A stretch of DNA of 64,000 bases from Axinella damicornis (Eukaryota > Porifera > Demospongiae > Axinellida > Axinellidae), in the NCBI GenBank assembly GCA_963931865.1, contig OZ007513.1, forward strand, positions 868,001-932,000, written 5' to 3'. The notes below the pieces were generated by a model. It was not told where the DNA came from, made no database searches, and worked only from the letters and a program-made list of their open reading frames with translations. The position numbers were made by a program, and so were the translations under genes. Below are positions 35,881 through 46,748 of the stretch, piece by piece (the first letter of the stretch is position 1; each line of letters opens with the position of its first letter).

Positions 35881-37140
35881 CCGAAACCATCAAACTTCAG
35901 ACGATGGTTGGACACGGAGTTCCTAGAATACATGGAGGGTATCAACAAGATACACCACTCCATAAAATTCACCCATGAGTGCAGCGAGCAAGAAATAGAT
36001 TTCCTTGACGCCACACTATTCAAAGGTGACAGGTTCCAAGCGGAACACATTCTGGACATAAAAACCCACCACAAACAAACAACTGTATGTCCACGCTTCA
36101 TCATATCATCCCCCATCCACGGGCAAATCAAACGCAATAGGTGAAGCCAACAGGTACGTCAGAACAAACTCTGACAGACCGCACTACGATGCCATGTCAA
36201 AACATCTGACGAAAAAGCTCAGACAAAGGGGCTACAAAAGAAAGAATATCCATTCTTACATTTCCTCGGTAAACTATTCCGACAGAGCTAACAAACTTAA
36301 AAAGAAACGAACAAAAGACTCAGCCAACAGACTGGTCTTTTCCACAAAATACTGTGATAACATTCACAATCTCAGGAAATTCCTAACAGAATGCTGGAAG
36401 GAACTCCACGAAAGTGAGGATCTTAAGATAATATTCCCTGACCCTCCATTGATAGCCTTCAAGAAAAACCCGTCACTAAAAAACAAACTAGTGCGGGCCA
36501 AACTCCCAAACTCTGAGAGCAATACTGACACAAGTAATACCTCACGTAGAACCACTAGGTCTACAAACACTCACCCGCAACACCCATGCACACCCATATA
36601 CACAGGGAAAACACCACCCACCTTCCGACAACAGAAATCATTCCCCTTTAAACTCTTCCCACAGCGGAAGATGGTTAAACCTTGTTTTAAAAAACTTTGC
36701 CAGACCTGTGGTAAACTCAACCACAGTAGCAATTTTGTAAAGAGCAAGGTACACAAAAGATGCTTCCCCGTGAAACCCTTTCACAACCTCCCCATGACCT
36801 GTCAGAGCACTAGACTAGTCTATCTTATCCAATGTGATAAGTGCCAGAAGCAATATGTAGGACAAACTACACAAACGCTCCACACCCGGATGAACCACCA
36901 TGTCCAATGTATAAAAAAGAAAACCTTTTCTAAAAAAGTGGTGGCATTTCAACAAAGAACATTCAATCCACGACGTCAGAGTGACCCCACTCCAAAAAAT
37001 TGACGACAAACTCCCACTGGGAGAAGCCGAGCGTAAACTACAATACCTCGAAACACTGTGGATTAAGAGACTGGCTACAATGCAACCTCTAGGGATGAAC
37101 TTCGTCCTTAGGGACACACAACAAAGGACACAGTCCTAAC
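35880..37140 (+). mobile_element. Penelope-like retroelement, 5'-truncated, two frameshifts
   Basis: Three successive frames form one damaged protein. 35885-36115 gives the end of the reverse transcriptase (W-L-D-T-E-F-L-E-Y-M, then Q-E-I-D-F-L-D). After a frameshift near 36115 comes E-A-N-R-Y-V-R-T-N-S-D, a Penelope-type linker, then a basic region, a C-x2-C-G motif and a GIY-YIG domain (L-V-Y-L-I-Q-C, then Q-Y-V-G-Q-T, T-R-M-N-x-H). After a second shift near 36930 the tail reads W-H-F-N-K-E-H-S, W-I-K-R-L, then stop near 37138. Known: Penelope-like elements join an RT to a GIY-YIG endonuclease. Most of the RT is missing, so it is dead. Confidence 0.9.
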
Positions 37141-37533
37141 AACGTGCAACTGGTGCGCGAGAAGCCTTTCACACCCCAGACCCAGTTTATAACCCTACCT
37201 ACTGGCAAGCATATGCGCATAGCAGTGATCATAAGTCCTTCACGGACACTAATTTCAACCAGCTGCTGGAATGCTTGTCAATAGACATGAACCCATAAAG
37301 ATTAATATTGTCCAGCAATACAGCTAGCTACACAGGTCCTGCCAAGCACAATTCTCTAATACAGTATGTCAACTCACTCTGTATAGCTTGTCTTCAGAAC
37401 AGCAACCTTGCGCAGCTGTATCCAGTTTGAAAATCTCAAGCCAGAGGATGCTATGGGCTCTTCAATATTGCTAGCTCTTAAAACTCAGTTTTCCCGGCCT
37501 TAAAGTACGAAAGGAGTTTGATACAAAGTAATA

Positions 37534-38154
37534 CCGTATAGCGGGAAAATTTGGCGGGCATTAAATTTGGCGATTTCAGCCAAAACGCTGTATTTTTTAA
37601 TTTGGCGAATTTTAAATTTGGCGATTTCGATCGATCCATATCCGTATCATATCCCTCGACACTAATGACGTAACGGCAATGACGTAAGCCTCAGCGGGAG
37701 GCTAGGCGCTCAGTACATGTATCGATCAAGTGCGACCAGTTAGTTACCAGCTAACCATGGAGACCTTCGAAGTAGAGGGATGTTTCAGAGGCCATCACTT
37801 TTTCCATACAGTGTGGAGCCCCACCGTCCGAGAGCGGTGACTGGATTGCGCTGTGGCGGTGATGCGCTCGAGCGCAGTTGTTGGCCACGTCCCTCACACT
37901 CTCGTTAACGGCTTGTAGTTCCTTCCCGGAGAGAGAGGAATCCCCGATGTCGTGGGAGTATACTGAGCTGAATCTTTTCTGAAATACTGGTACAGCTACA
38001 GCGCTACCGTACGTAATGTGCGCGCGCATACCCGATCCGAGTGGCCGGCCGGCTGGGGTGGGGTTTTAATATTGGCGGAATTTAATTTGGCGTTTTTTTC
38101 CTGCACCGCCAAATCGCCAAATTAAAACCCCCGCCAAATTTTCCCGCCGCCGTG
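37534..38154. mobile_element. TA-flanked MITE, CCGTATAGCGGG ends
   Basis: Left CCGTATAGCGGGAAAATTTG, right (complement) CACGGCGGCGGGAAAATTTG, TA on both sides. The word AATTTGGCG occurs several times near each end in both orientations. Non-autonomous. Confidence 0.8.
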
Positions 38155-39529
38155 TAGACCACAAAGGACATCATGGACCTCAATCTTTCAACCCAGAAGG
38201 CTTCAAGCGCTTTCATACATTCCAGGAAGGTTCTTGTTCCAAGAAAAATACTTGAAGTAAAACTATAATCTATCTCAAAGGCATTGTGCTCAATGTGACC
38301 TCAGTTGTGGACTCAACTGAAAGTACATGACTGTACATGCAAGGAAATCTAATATCAATGCGCTACGTAATAGTGGGTACATAGTACTTCTTAATATACA
38401 TTATGTTTTTGTATTGAGCACATGCATATTACTGGTGTACATACTGCATGTCATATGCATGTTTTAAGTTACTGAACAACAATTTCTGAACTCAGTATGT
38501 TGTGCTTTGAAGAGTAGTCTCACAACAACAAAGATGGTATTACGAACCTACTTGGTTAACATTCAGCTACATTCAGTCGCGGCCTGCTACAATGGTTACA
38601 TAACTTTGCAAGAGTAACAAGTTTCACTATAATCATTCAGTCGGGATTTATATGTAGGGATACGACGTACACGCAATCCATGCCAATACAAAAAAATCTC
38701 TCAAAATCTCAAAAACGGCAAACTTGTAAGCCTTTATAGCGACGTACCATTCATCTTCGACTCTTTTCATGACCAACAAGACTCCCAGTGTCACGAAAAG
38801 CATTATCTTACGAAGAGTGGCCACATTGTCCGTGCACATGCATATGCACCCCACGTTTTCTGGATAACAACTGTGTGTAAATCACATCCCTTTAAATATG
38901 CACTTAGTTCCTAGAAATGGAGTAAGTTTGACAGTGACTCTTTTCAGCTACTTACGTAGCACGCAGCTCATAATCTGCTCTTGTATGTACTCTACATCAG
39001 GCTGGTAACTATTCCTTTCTGTCATGCAGTCAATAGTGCTATAAGTCAACATGCTATACGTTGGGTAAACCGTACCTACACAAGTCCCCTTCCCTATGTA
39101 TGCTTCAGCTATTGGCTGTAGCTACCACCTATAGGCAGATTTTCATCCTGCATGGCAGCGACCGAAGCCTGACCGAGGCTACTTCCTGCGTGACTGTATA
39201 TATTACACCAGACACTGTGCACACACGAATGTGACTACACACCACCTTGGACGTTGCTCAAGCTCCAGCAACTCTCTGTGAGCTGTTTGGTTTTGGCCAA
39301 CATGTACAGACATGTGAGTCTGCTACTTGGTATACAGGCAGGTGGCCAACGTACTCTGATGGGTATATGGTGAGTGTAGCATAGATTGATGCCAATATGG
39401 TGGGGTAACGTACAAGTGTCAGGGTGGCTGAAGTATATATACAATCTCCCATGGCTAAGATTATATAGATACCATAATGATTGCAGTGTCCCTCATGGAC
39501 TCCCAGTTCATAGCTTGATACCATCAGGT
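38155..39529. other. Intergenic, nothing recognised
   Basis: 3' side of the CatSper-like gene. No repeat ends, exons or RNA genes were recognised. Confidence 0.4.
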
Positions 39530-42500
39530 TTATTTGTCCGCTGGTGAGCTGCTTCTTGAGACTTCAGGGGTGATTCGCAGTGAGTGAGAGGAGGGTGCCG
39601 CGTGCAGCTGCACCATGAGGTGGTTGATGCTGTGAGCGTTTGTTGAGCTGATCACTTGCCGACGGTTCATGGAGATGAGGTTTGAGATTGCATCACCAGT
39701 CTGCCATGTTCGTGTGTGTGTGTGTGTGTGTGGTGTGTGTGTGTGTGTGTGGTGTGTGTGTGTGTGTGTGTGTGTATGTTTGTGTGTGTATGTTTGTGTA
39801 TGTTTGTGTGTGTGTGTGTTTGTGTTTGGTATGTGTGTGTGTGTTGATGTGTGCATGTGCATGTGTGTGCATTACGTACGTGTGTGTGTGTGTACGTGTG
39901 TATGTGTTTGTGTTTGGTATGTGTGTGTGTGTTGATGTGTGCATGTGCATGTGTGTGAATTACGTACGTGTGTGTGTGTGTACGTGTGTATGTGTTTGTG
40001 TTTGGTATGTGTGTGTGTGTGTGTGGATGTGTGCATGTGCATGTGTGTGCATTACGTACGTGTGTGTGTGTGTACGTGTGTATGAGAAATGTGCCCCATT
40101 GTGATGGTTAATTTACTGCGCAACTAATAATAATGCATTCATTTTACAATCAAATCAGGTCTTACTAGGCTATTGTATCTCCGTCGTCTCAGGTCTCTGA
40201 CTTGGAGTGATGTAGGGGGCGGGGCCACACCATAGGTGACCCTTCTGACTCCACTCTCCATTGCACTCAGCTCAAATATGTCATCGTCATTGACATCCTC
40301 AAGAGTTGAAAGAGCCCGCATCTCCTGCACCGTCTGATGTATGGCATATGAGCAAGCAAGCCTACGTCATTAGCCTTGTTCCCAGGCGCTCAGCACGGGG
40401 AGATCTTCTCCCCAATTACCAAGCGCCTGGGAACGAGGCTACCACGTCATTTACTAGTACGATCATTCATTCGTACCTACTGCCATCACAATAGTGATAT
40501 GATATTATATCCCTCTAATGCTGCACCTTCAATTAATGCATTGCACCTTTTTCTTGTAACTGACACATTGTGCTGATAAGCTATCGTATATCCTTTGCAT
40601 TATTGTAGCAATATAATGATCAACAGCAGTAGTATTCCTGTAGCCTCCTTCCCAGGCCTCCGCCCAGGTTTTATCTTGCAGCCCGATTTTTCTCCACAGC
40701 TGCAAGATAAAATCTAGGCGGAGGCCTGAGAATGAGGCTACATTTCCCATACGTAACCAGTCTGATGGATATATGATTAAGTTAATTAACCCTTTCAGGA
40801 AGATCTATCCCCTCTCTATTTCCTATTGATAATGACATGTTTTAGACTTTTAGTGACGTGTCGACATCATGCATGTCCACAGTACAGTATTGCACTGGTG
40901 AGGTAGCTACCCTAACATTATATAATGTTCCCCAGACCTCGCAGATTTGCTCTTGGAGAGACTTGAATTCCACAAGGTTGTCTTCGATGGCTGACACCAC
41001 AAGGAAGTAGTTCTCCAGAACACGAGTTTGCAAGTTGAAGTCCTGTTGTTTGTGCGTGTATGGGGGTTTATGTATGGGGCATCACGGGACATCACTGCCT
41101 CGTATCTCATTCCTAGCCCAAGATACCTAGCATAGTACTTAAGAGTGATACATCACTGCAAACAAATCGTGCACTGGCATAATACTGTGGTTGTGGTATT
41201 TTCCGTCTTCCTGTTGGTCGCCATTGCTCAATTTGACTGTTGTAGGCAGTATATCTCATTCAAATGCATGGATGTAACAGGTCTTTCTATAGACAATGAG
41301 TATAGTCAGCTAACTACTATGCTAGGTATCTTGGGCTAGGAATGAGATACGAAGCTGGGATTTGCACCATTGCGATCAGCATGAAAATAACCTTCAACTG
41401 ATGTCCTAAAAAGGATTTTTAACCCATTAACCGATAAATTATTTTTCTCCGGAGGTCTCTAGTAGCGTATGGATGCATTAAACCTACCATATCTCCACTT
41501 CTCTCAGCTTTTCAGCCCCCAAACTCCACACACCTGACCTTGCAGCAATCCTCTACACTTTCGTGACTTTAACCACACCCACCCATCAAGGGACATCCAA
41601 TAGTCACGGCTCTCGGCCGACCATCGCTCGACTAGACTGAGAAAAATGCTTCACTGCCAGAAAAGGAGGGCCTACAAGGCAAGAGGACTGTTTTCTCAGC
41701 CCATTTGTGCAAAGGAGGACAGAAGTGGCCCGCTGGGCTCCAACCAAGGGCTCTTCAAGGCTAAGCCCAAGCACCGCCATGCTGTCTGCACCCTTCGGGT
41801 GCACCCACCCACCTCCCCCTGCCCCGCCCTCTCTGCTGGCGCAGAGCCTATCTCCCAAGGACATTGCCGGAAGCCTGACATCACTGATGAAATCTCATGC
41901 CGTCTGTAGACGGCTTCATCGGTTAAAGTGTTAATATTGGTCACATTTTTGCCGAAAACCGCACTCGACCAAAGGCTATAATCCATGGTTTTTCATGATT
42001 TCGGGTTAAAATGCAACTTACTACAAAATTGACATCATAGAAAAGCTCTATTCGTGCTGATCACAATGGTGCAAATCCCAGCTTCATATCTCATTCCTAG
42101 CCCGAGATACCTAGCATAGTAGTTAGTGTGATTGTGAGCTGGTGGATGCAATGTGAGTCCGCTGATGTGTCCACGAGCTAGGTTAGCCTCGTTCCCAGGC
42201 CGGCCTGGGAACGAGGCTACGAGCTAGGTAGGTAAGAGTAAAGGAAGGCGACATCACTCTTAATTAAAGTGAGTTTGTCCTACCAGTGCATTTGCAACTG
42301 TGTGAATGTGGTTTCAAGCATATTATGCCAAATCTATTCTAGACCACTGTGTGGTACCAATATTATATACAATACTACACACTTGGTAGATGGACAATTT
42401 ACCACTCGGTTTGATTTTAGACCTATATAAATTATTTATGTCACTGGTACACAAAGTATGAATTATTGTGCACATTCCGTAATAACTGCATTCTTTAATG

Positions 42501-42614
42501 TGCAGATAGAGAAGAGACTTACTGGTATTTCCAGGGGTGACTGTTGGTGTGCTAGTTTGTGCAGTGTTTCTGAAGCATCCACTGTCACTGTGCTCTCAGG
42601 TTTAGCTGCGATAT

Positions 42615-42661
<47 letters not shown>

Positions 42662-43430
42662 ATGCGGCGTGTGTGTCGTGTGTTACGTAGTGGTCAGTAG
42701 TCCCAATCTCCTCACGTATCCAAACTAGTACCTTCTTTTGGCTTTGAATGCTCATGTTTTTCTTCAATCTTTTTCTGTTCGGCTATAGCCCACTCCTGTA
42801 TGCACAAAGAGTACACACCGTCCGTACCGTCACTGTATTCTCATGAGCTACTAGCTGTTTGAGTCAGAGACAGCTGTAAATGTTGTAAATCACATGATTG
42901 CATAATTCAAACCTGCATGTCCAGCCTCGTTCCCAGGCTCTTCCCCAGCCTGGGAACGAGGCTAAGCAATACTGCATTGGCATACATTTGCACACTATTT
43001 GCACATGCATAAACTTTGAAGCGCTATTGGATCTGTTATCAGATCTCAGCCAAAATATCAGCATTGGCAAGCTCTCAGCAACTGAAGCTACAGGGTTTTT
43101 CGGAATCCTTGCAACACTACACTAAAATGCTCAAAGCAAATTGCGTAGACCATGCCATATATGGAGCGCAGGCAAGGTTATACAACTGTACTTAAGCACT
43201 GAACTTTGTCCTTTAATTAAGTTACTAGGGTTTCACACAGATGAAGTTTAGACCACAAAATTAATTGTCCACTTAACGCAACCAGCTGTGCTGTGGCTGT
43301 TGCAAGGGTTTGGAAAAGCCCTGTACAGCATCGCCACACACACTGGACTGAGAGTATCAACATACATAGACTCTGCAGATAAGTTACTCTGCATGCCGTC
43401 TTCCAATTCAATTTTATCCCCCTCCTCCTC

Positions 43431-43472
<42 letters not shown>

Positions 43473-45661
43473 CCCTTACCAGGTTAGTGACCACCACTGC
43501 TACAACCAGGTTGGCAAAGACAAATGCTCCGATGGTGATGAACACCAGCAGGTAGATTGCACCCAAAACATAGTTCCCACACAGCTGGAGGGAGGGAGGG
43601 AGGGAGGGAGGGAGGGAGGGAGAGCTACTAAAATTACTGTATGTTTAGCTCTTACCCCATACATCATACATACGTGTATGGGCTCTAAACGAACCACACT
43701 CCAACGCATACTGAAACCATGGTAGGTAGGTGGTCAGGGGGATTTTGAACTTCATTGGTCAACATCTTGACCTCTGTCGCAGGTGGACCACATTCTCTTC
43801 CATTAGTGTTCATTACCTGCAGCTCTTTAGTGATTCCCATCCAGCCATCCTGAGTCACACAGATGAATAAGGAGAACATTGCTGCGAGGGAGGGAGGGAG
43901 GAGGGAGGGGTGGGAGGGGGAGAGGGAGGGAGGGAGGGAGGGAGGGAGAGAGGGAGGGAGGAGGGAGGGAGGGAGGGAGGGAGGGAGGGAGGGAGGGAGG
44001 AAAAGGGAGGAGGGAAGGATGGAGGGAGGGAGGGACGGACAGAGGAGGGAGGGAGGAAAAGGGAGGAGGGAGGGACGGAGGGAGGGAGGGAGTGTACACG
44101 TTCCTGGCCATGTGTCAAGTATCACAGCATTTGCAATACGGTCAGGTACATTACTTGTTCCAAGTGATCCAAAGTAGCGTGGACAACTGTCTCCGAAGAA
44201 GGAGAAGCCGAGAATGGCAAATACGAACATGCAGATGAGGAGGAGAGCCACAATGTTGGCCATGTCTGTGTGGGTGTATGTGGGGTGTGGGTGGGTGTGT
44301 GTGTGTGGGTGGGTGTGTGTGCAGAGTGTAGCCGGATCCGGATGGACGAACTATTACAGTTAAGATTATGTAATGCACACACACACACACTCACACGCAC
44401 ACAAATACACACACCACATGCACACACATGCATACACACACACGCACACTTAGGTGAGTATATAATCCATAATGCTTTGGTATGCACTAAATAATACATG
44501 TAAGCCGCATAGCTAGTAATTTTCAGTAATCTCCAGTAATCTGACACACGTACCCGGTATGGAGTGCATGATGGTATGGACCACGATCTGTAACCCTCTC
44601 AGAGCACTGATGCTGCGGTGCAATGGTGTGTGTGGTTCGTGTTCATGGAGGATCAAGGATCACCAACGCATCACAAACACACAAACACACACATACCTCC
44701 TAAGGCTCCGCAGTGCCCGGAGTACCCTCAGGATCCTCAGCACCCTGGAACCACTCATGAATGTCAGGCCTGTAAGGGAAGAGGAAATATTATCCTGTAT
44801 CCTAAACCTAGCCTCGTTCCCAGGCCCCATCTGAAAATGGTGCCTGGGAATGAGGCTAGTAATTTTCAGTAATCTACAGTAATCTACCGTATGAGGCTAG
44901 TAAACTACAGTAATCCCAGGCCCCATCCGAAATGGGGCCTGGGAACGAGGCTGAACTAAACCGTATGTAGTTTGGCATTGTTTGTACTGTAGTGGAGCTC
45001 ACTTGGTCCCAGCAGAGATGCAGCAACAATGACAAAGTCGAAGACGTTCCAGCCCACCCGCCAGAATCCCAGGAAGTCATCGTACCACTTGAACAGGATC
45101 TCCATGATGAATATGGTCAGGAAGAACTGGTCCAAGGCAAGGAAGACATTGCCATAGTTGTCCTCCTGCAGGGAGAGGGAGGGAGGGGAAGAGGGAGAGG
45201 AAGGGGGAGGGGGAGGGGGAGGGGAGGGAGAGGGAGGGGGGGGGGGGGGGGGGGGGGGGAGGAAGGGGGAGGGGAGGGAAGGGGAGAGGAAAGGAGAAGG
45301 AAGGAGGGAGAGTGAGGAGGGAGAACAAGAATGGGGAAGGGAGAGGAGATTGGGGAAGGGAGAAGGATAGCGAGGGAGAGAATGGGCGAGGAAGGGAGAG
45401 GGGAGAGAATGAGGTAGGGGAATACACAAAAATGCAGGACTTATTTCCATAATTGGTTGAAGGTCACATGACACACGGACCAGGTGCCTGTCAGTTTGGA
45501 TGCCAATAATGATGGAGTTGAGCAGGATGACTACCAGCATGGTCATCCGGAAGGGGAGAGACTCCACCAGCCAGCCAACGAACACACTGGACACACGCTG
45601 TTCCAGAGAGGATTCATCAGCGTCCACAATGTCATGGAAATTCACCACATTACTGGTGCTA
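39530..45661 (-). CDS. CatSper4-like voltage-gated cation channel subunit (12 exons; N-terminus missing)
   Basis: Exons in gene order: 45481-45661, 45003-45165, 44697-44769, 44554-44612, 44155-44265, 43817-43881, 43480-43584, 42732-42795, 42523-42605, 40938-41042, 40166-40333, 39530-39700. All phases agree (449 codons including stop after a one-base split codon). Seen: S1 (M-L-V-V-I-L-L-N-S-I), S2-S3, an S4 with seven Arg at every third place (S-G-S-R-V-L-R-I-L-R-V-L-R), S5, a pore with F-S-L-F-I-C-V-T-Q-D-G-W-M, and S6 with I-T-I-G-A-F-V-F-A-N-L. The tail is charged and coiled-coil-like. Known: CatSper1-4 form the sperm flagellar Ca2+ channel; T-Q-D-G-W and I-T-I-G-A-F are as I recall them for CatSper4. 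Two donors (45479, 40936) are GTC, weaker than consensus. The first exon(s) lie right of 45.7 kb. Confidence 0.92.
39708..40080. repeat. GT-rich minisatellite in the CatSper4-like last intron
   Basis: GTGTGT runs broken by GTATGTTTG, and a roughly 60-76-bp unit (TGTGCATGTGCATGTGTG then ATTACGTACGTG) repeated three times. The cysteine/valine-rich frames across it are artefacts of (TGTG)n. Confidence 0.95.
40166..40333 (-). CDS. CatSper4-like penultimate exon with optional read-through
   Basis: Fifty-six codons ending R-R-R-R-Y-N-S-L before GTAAGA (donor at 40164-40165). If the intron is kept, the frame adds eight codons and stops at about 40142. If spliced, it joins the 39530-39700 exon in phase, which adds a 56-residue Ser-rich tail. 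Both forms are open, so two C-termini are possible. Confidence 0.75.
40371..40441. mobile_element. TAGCC-family MITE, 71 bp
   Basis: TAGCCTTGTTCCCAGGCGCT at left, AGCGCCTGGGAACGAGGCTA at right. Flanks CTACGTCAT and CCACGTCAT (8/9 match). Sits in a CatSper4-like intron. Confidence 0.8.
40641..40740. mobile_element. TAGCC-family palindrome, 100 bp
   Basis: An almost complete palindrome: TAGCCTCCTTCCCAGGCCTC against GAGGCCTGAGAATGAGGCTA. The inner arms (GATAAAA / TTTTATC and CTGCAAGA type) are unique to this copy. No clear target duplication. Confidence 0.75.
41100..42127. mobile_element. Nested inverted-repeat structure around a TTAA element
   Basis: The 36-bp word TATCTCATTCCTAGCCCAAG... occurs at 41101, inverted at about 41316-41352, and again direct at 42089-42127. 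The last two also share AGCTGGGATTTGCACCATTG in inverted order, so 41311-42127 looks like one MITE with arms of about 70 bp. A TTAA element (41423-41930) has been inserted in its middle. Confidence 0.75.
41423..41930 (-). mobile_element. TTAA element gamma, single copy
   Basis: TTAA at 41419-41422 and 41931-41934. The ends CCCATTAACCGAT and (complement) CACTTTAACCGAT are inverted. Read on the minus strand the interior follows element beta (GGCAATGTCCTTGGGAGATA, then GGCTCTGCGCCAGCAGA). At its start it has the hairpin GCCGTCTGTAGACGGC (41899-41914), different from that of beta. Single copy of 508 bp, the length of the unduplicated beta unit. Confidence 0.85.
42184..42219. mobile_element. 36-bp perfect palindrome with a 10-bp target duplication
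   Basis: TAGCCTCGTTCCCAGGCC followed at once by its exact complement, nothing between. CGAGCTAGGT flanks both sides (42174-42183, 42220-42229). It is the smallest member of the TAGCC family here. Confidence 0.9.
42616..42660. repeat. (GT)n microsatellite beside a CatSper4-like acceptor
   Basis: About 22 GT units, 10 bases upstream (gene sense) of the acceptor of the exon 42523-42605. Confidence 0.95.
42922..42964. mobile_element. TAGCC-family palindrome, 43 bp
   Basis: CAGCCTCGTTCCCAGGCT, a short centre, then AGCCTGGGAACGAGGCTA. No target duplication found. CatSper4-like intron. Confidence 0.75.
43437..43471. repeat. Poly-C tract beside a CatSper4-like donor
   Basis: About 34 C; on the gene strand it is a poly-G that begins eight bases after the donor of the S6 exon (43480-43584). 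Confidence 0.95.
43885..44092. repeat. (GGGA)n-rich tract before the pore exon
   Basis: GGGAGGGAGG repeats with small variations; on the gene strand it forms a (CCCT)n polypyrimidine tract running into the acceptor of exon 43817-43881. A similar, shorter tract lies at 43587-43621 before the S6 exon. Confidence 0.95.
44809..44952. mobile_element. Two adjacent TAGCC-family palindromes
   Basis: 44809-44858 (TAGCCTCGTTCCCAGGCCCC to GGTGCCTGGGAATGAGGCTA) and about 44911-44952 (CCCAGGCCCCATCCGAAATG then GGGCCTGGGAACGAGGCT). Between them are CAGTAATCTAC repeats like those at 44516 and 54.8 kb. Confidence 0.75.
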
Positions 45662-45699
45662 CTGGAGGAGGATGGCTGTGTGAGTGTGGGTGTGTGTGT

Positions 45700-46057
45700 T
45701 TGTGTGTGTGGGTGTGTGGTGTAATGCACAGTGTGTGTGGTGTGTGGTGTGTGTATGATTGGTGTGTGGTGTGTGTATGATTGTTTGTGTGGTGTAATGC
45801 AGTGTGTGTGTGTGTATGTGTGTGTGGTGTGTATGTGTGCGTAGTGTAATGCAGTGTGTGTGGTGTGTGTGGTGTAATGCACAGTGTGTGTGGTGTAATG
45901 CACAGTGTGTGTGGTGTGTGTGGTGTAATGCAGTGTGTGTGGTGTGTATGTGTGCGTAGTGTAATGCAGTGTGTGTGGTGTGTGTGGTGTAATGCACAGT
46001 GTGTGTGGTGTGTGTGGTGTGTGTGGTGTAATGCAAGCGCAGTGTGTGTGTGGTGGT

Positions 46058-46135
<78 letters not shown>
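45700..46135. repeat. GT-rich minisatellite and (GT)n run
   Basis: Units such as GTGGTGTAATGCACAGTGTG recur about ten times, then (GT) for about 70 bases (46058-46132). It lies just upstream (gene sense) of the first recognised CatSper4-like exon. Confidence 0.95.
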
Positions 46136-46204
46136 CTGTTTTCTTTGGAAGTGGAACAAATGAGGCACAGGATTCCTACCTTCACTGAAATTGAACGACA
46201 AAAA

Positions 46205-46455
46205 AGCACATCTGAAAAACATTACCCAGTCAGCCTCCACCCCTCCCACCCCACTCCTAGTGTTGGGTAGTCTCGTGCCTAGACCCCACGCCCCAAAAGG
46301 GGTGTACGTAGCATATTGGATCCAAACTGCCAGCTGAAAAACATTACCCAGTCAGCCTCCACCCCTCCCACCCCACTCCTGTTATTGGCTAGTGTTGGGT
46401 AGTCTCGTGCCCACGCCCTCAAAAGGGGTGTACGTAGCATATTGGATCCAAGCTG
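46205..46455. repeat. Two-copy direct duplication, about 115 bp
   Basis: CTGAAAAACATTACCCAGTC through GTACGTAGCATATTGGATCC occurs at about 46211-46325 and again at 46334-46452 with small changes. Confidence 0.85.
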
Positions 46456-46693
46456 CCAGATTGCACATCAAAATTTCTGAAAAAGGGCAGCACACCTCAT
46501 CTACACATATATGGATAAGTGTCAATTACATCACAGATAACAGAACTACGTAGTTCTATTATCTATGATTACATCCACTCTGGAACTTGAGCCACAAGTT
46601 GCGTGCTGCTTGCAAGCATCATTTTCATAGCAAAAACTTACAGCACCATCTCTTTCACGCAGTCTCATGAGGTGGTGGTAGCACAGATGGGCT

Positions 46694-46739
46694 TGGCCTC
46701 GTTCCCAGGCCACCCCACATGGCCCTGGAAACGAAGCTA
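46694..46739. mobile_element. 46-bp TAGCC-family palindrome with perfect 9-bp duplication
   Basis: TGGCCTCGTTCCCAGGCC to GGCCCTGGAAACGAAGCTA with a tiny centre. AGATGGGCT flanks both sides (46685-46693, 46740-46748). Confidence 0.87.
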
Positions 46740-46748
46740 AGATGGGCT

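Noticed and set aside
39669..40104. Cysteine/valine-rich and threonine/histidine-rich frames
   Set aside because: Translations of (TGTG)n and (CACA)n runs.
46136..46211. Possible first channel exon (frame ending just before GTACAC)
   Set aside because: A phase-compatible reading exists but it has no ATG, no recognisable motif and very short length; left unannotated.
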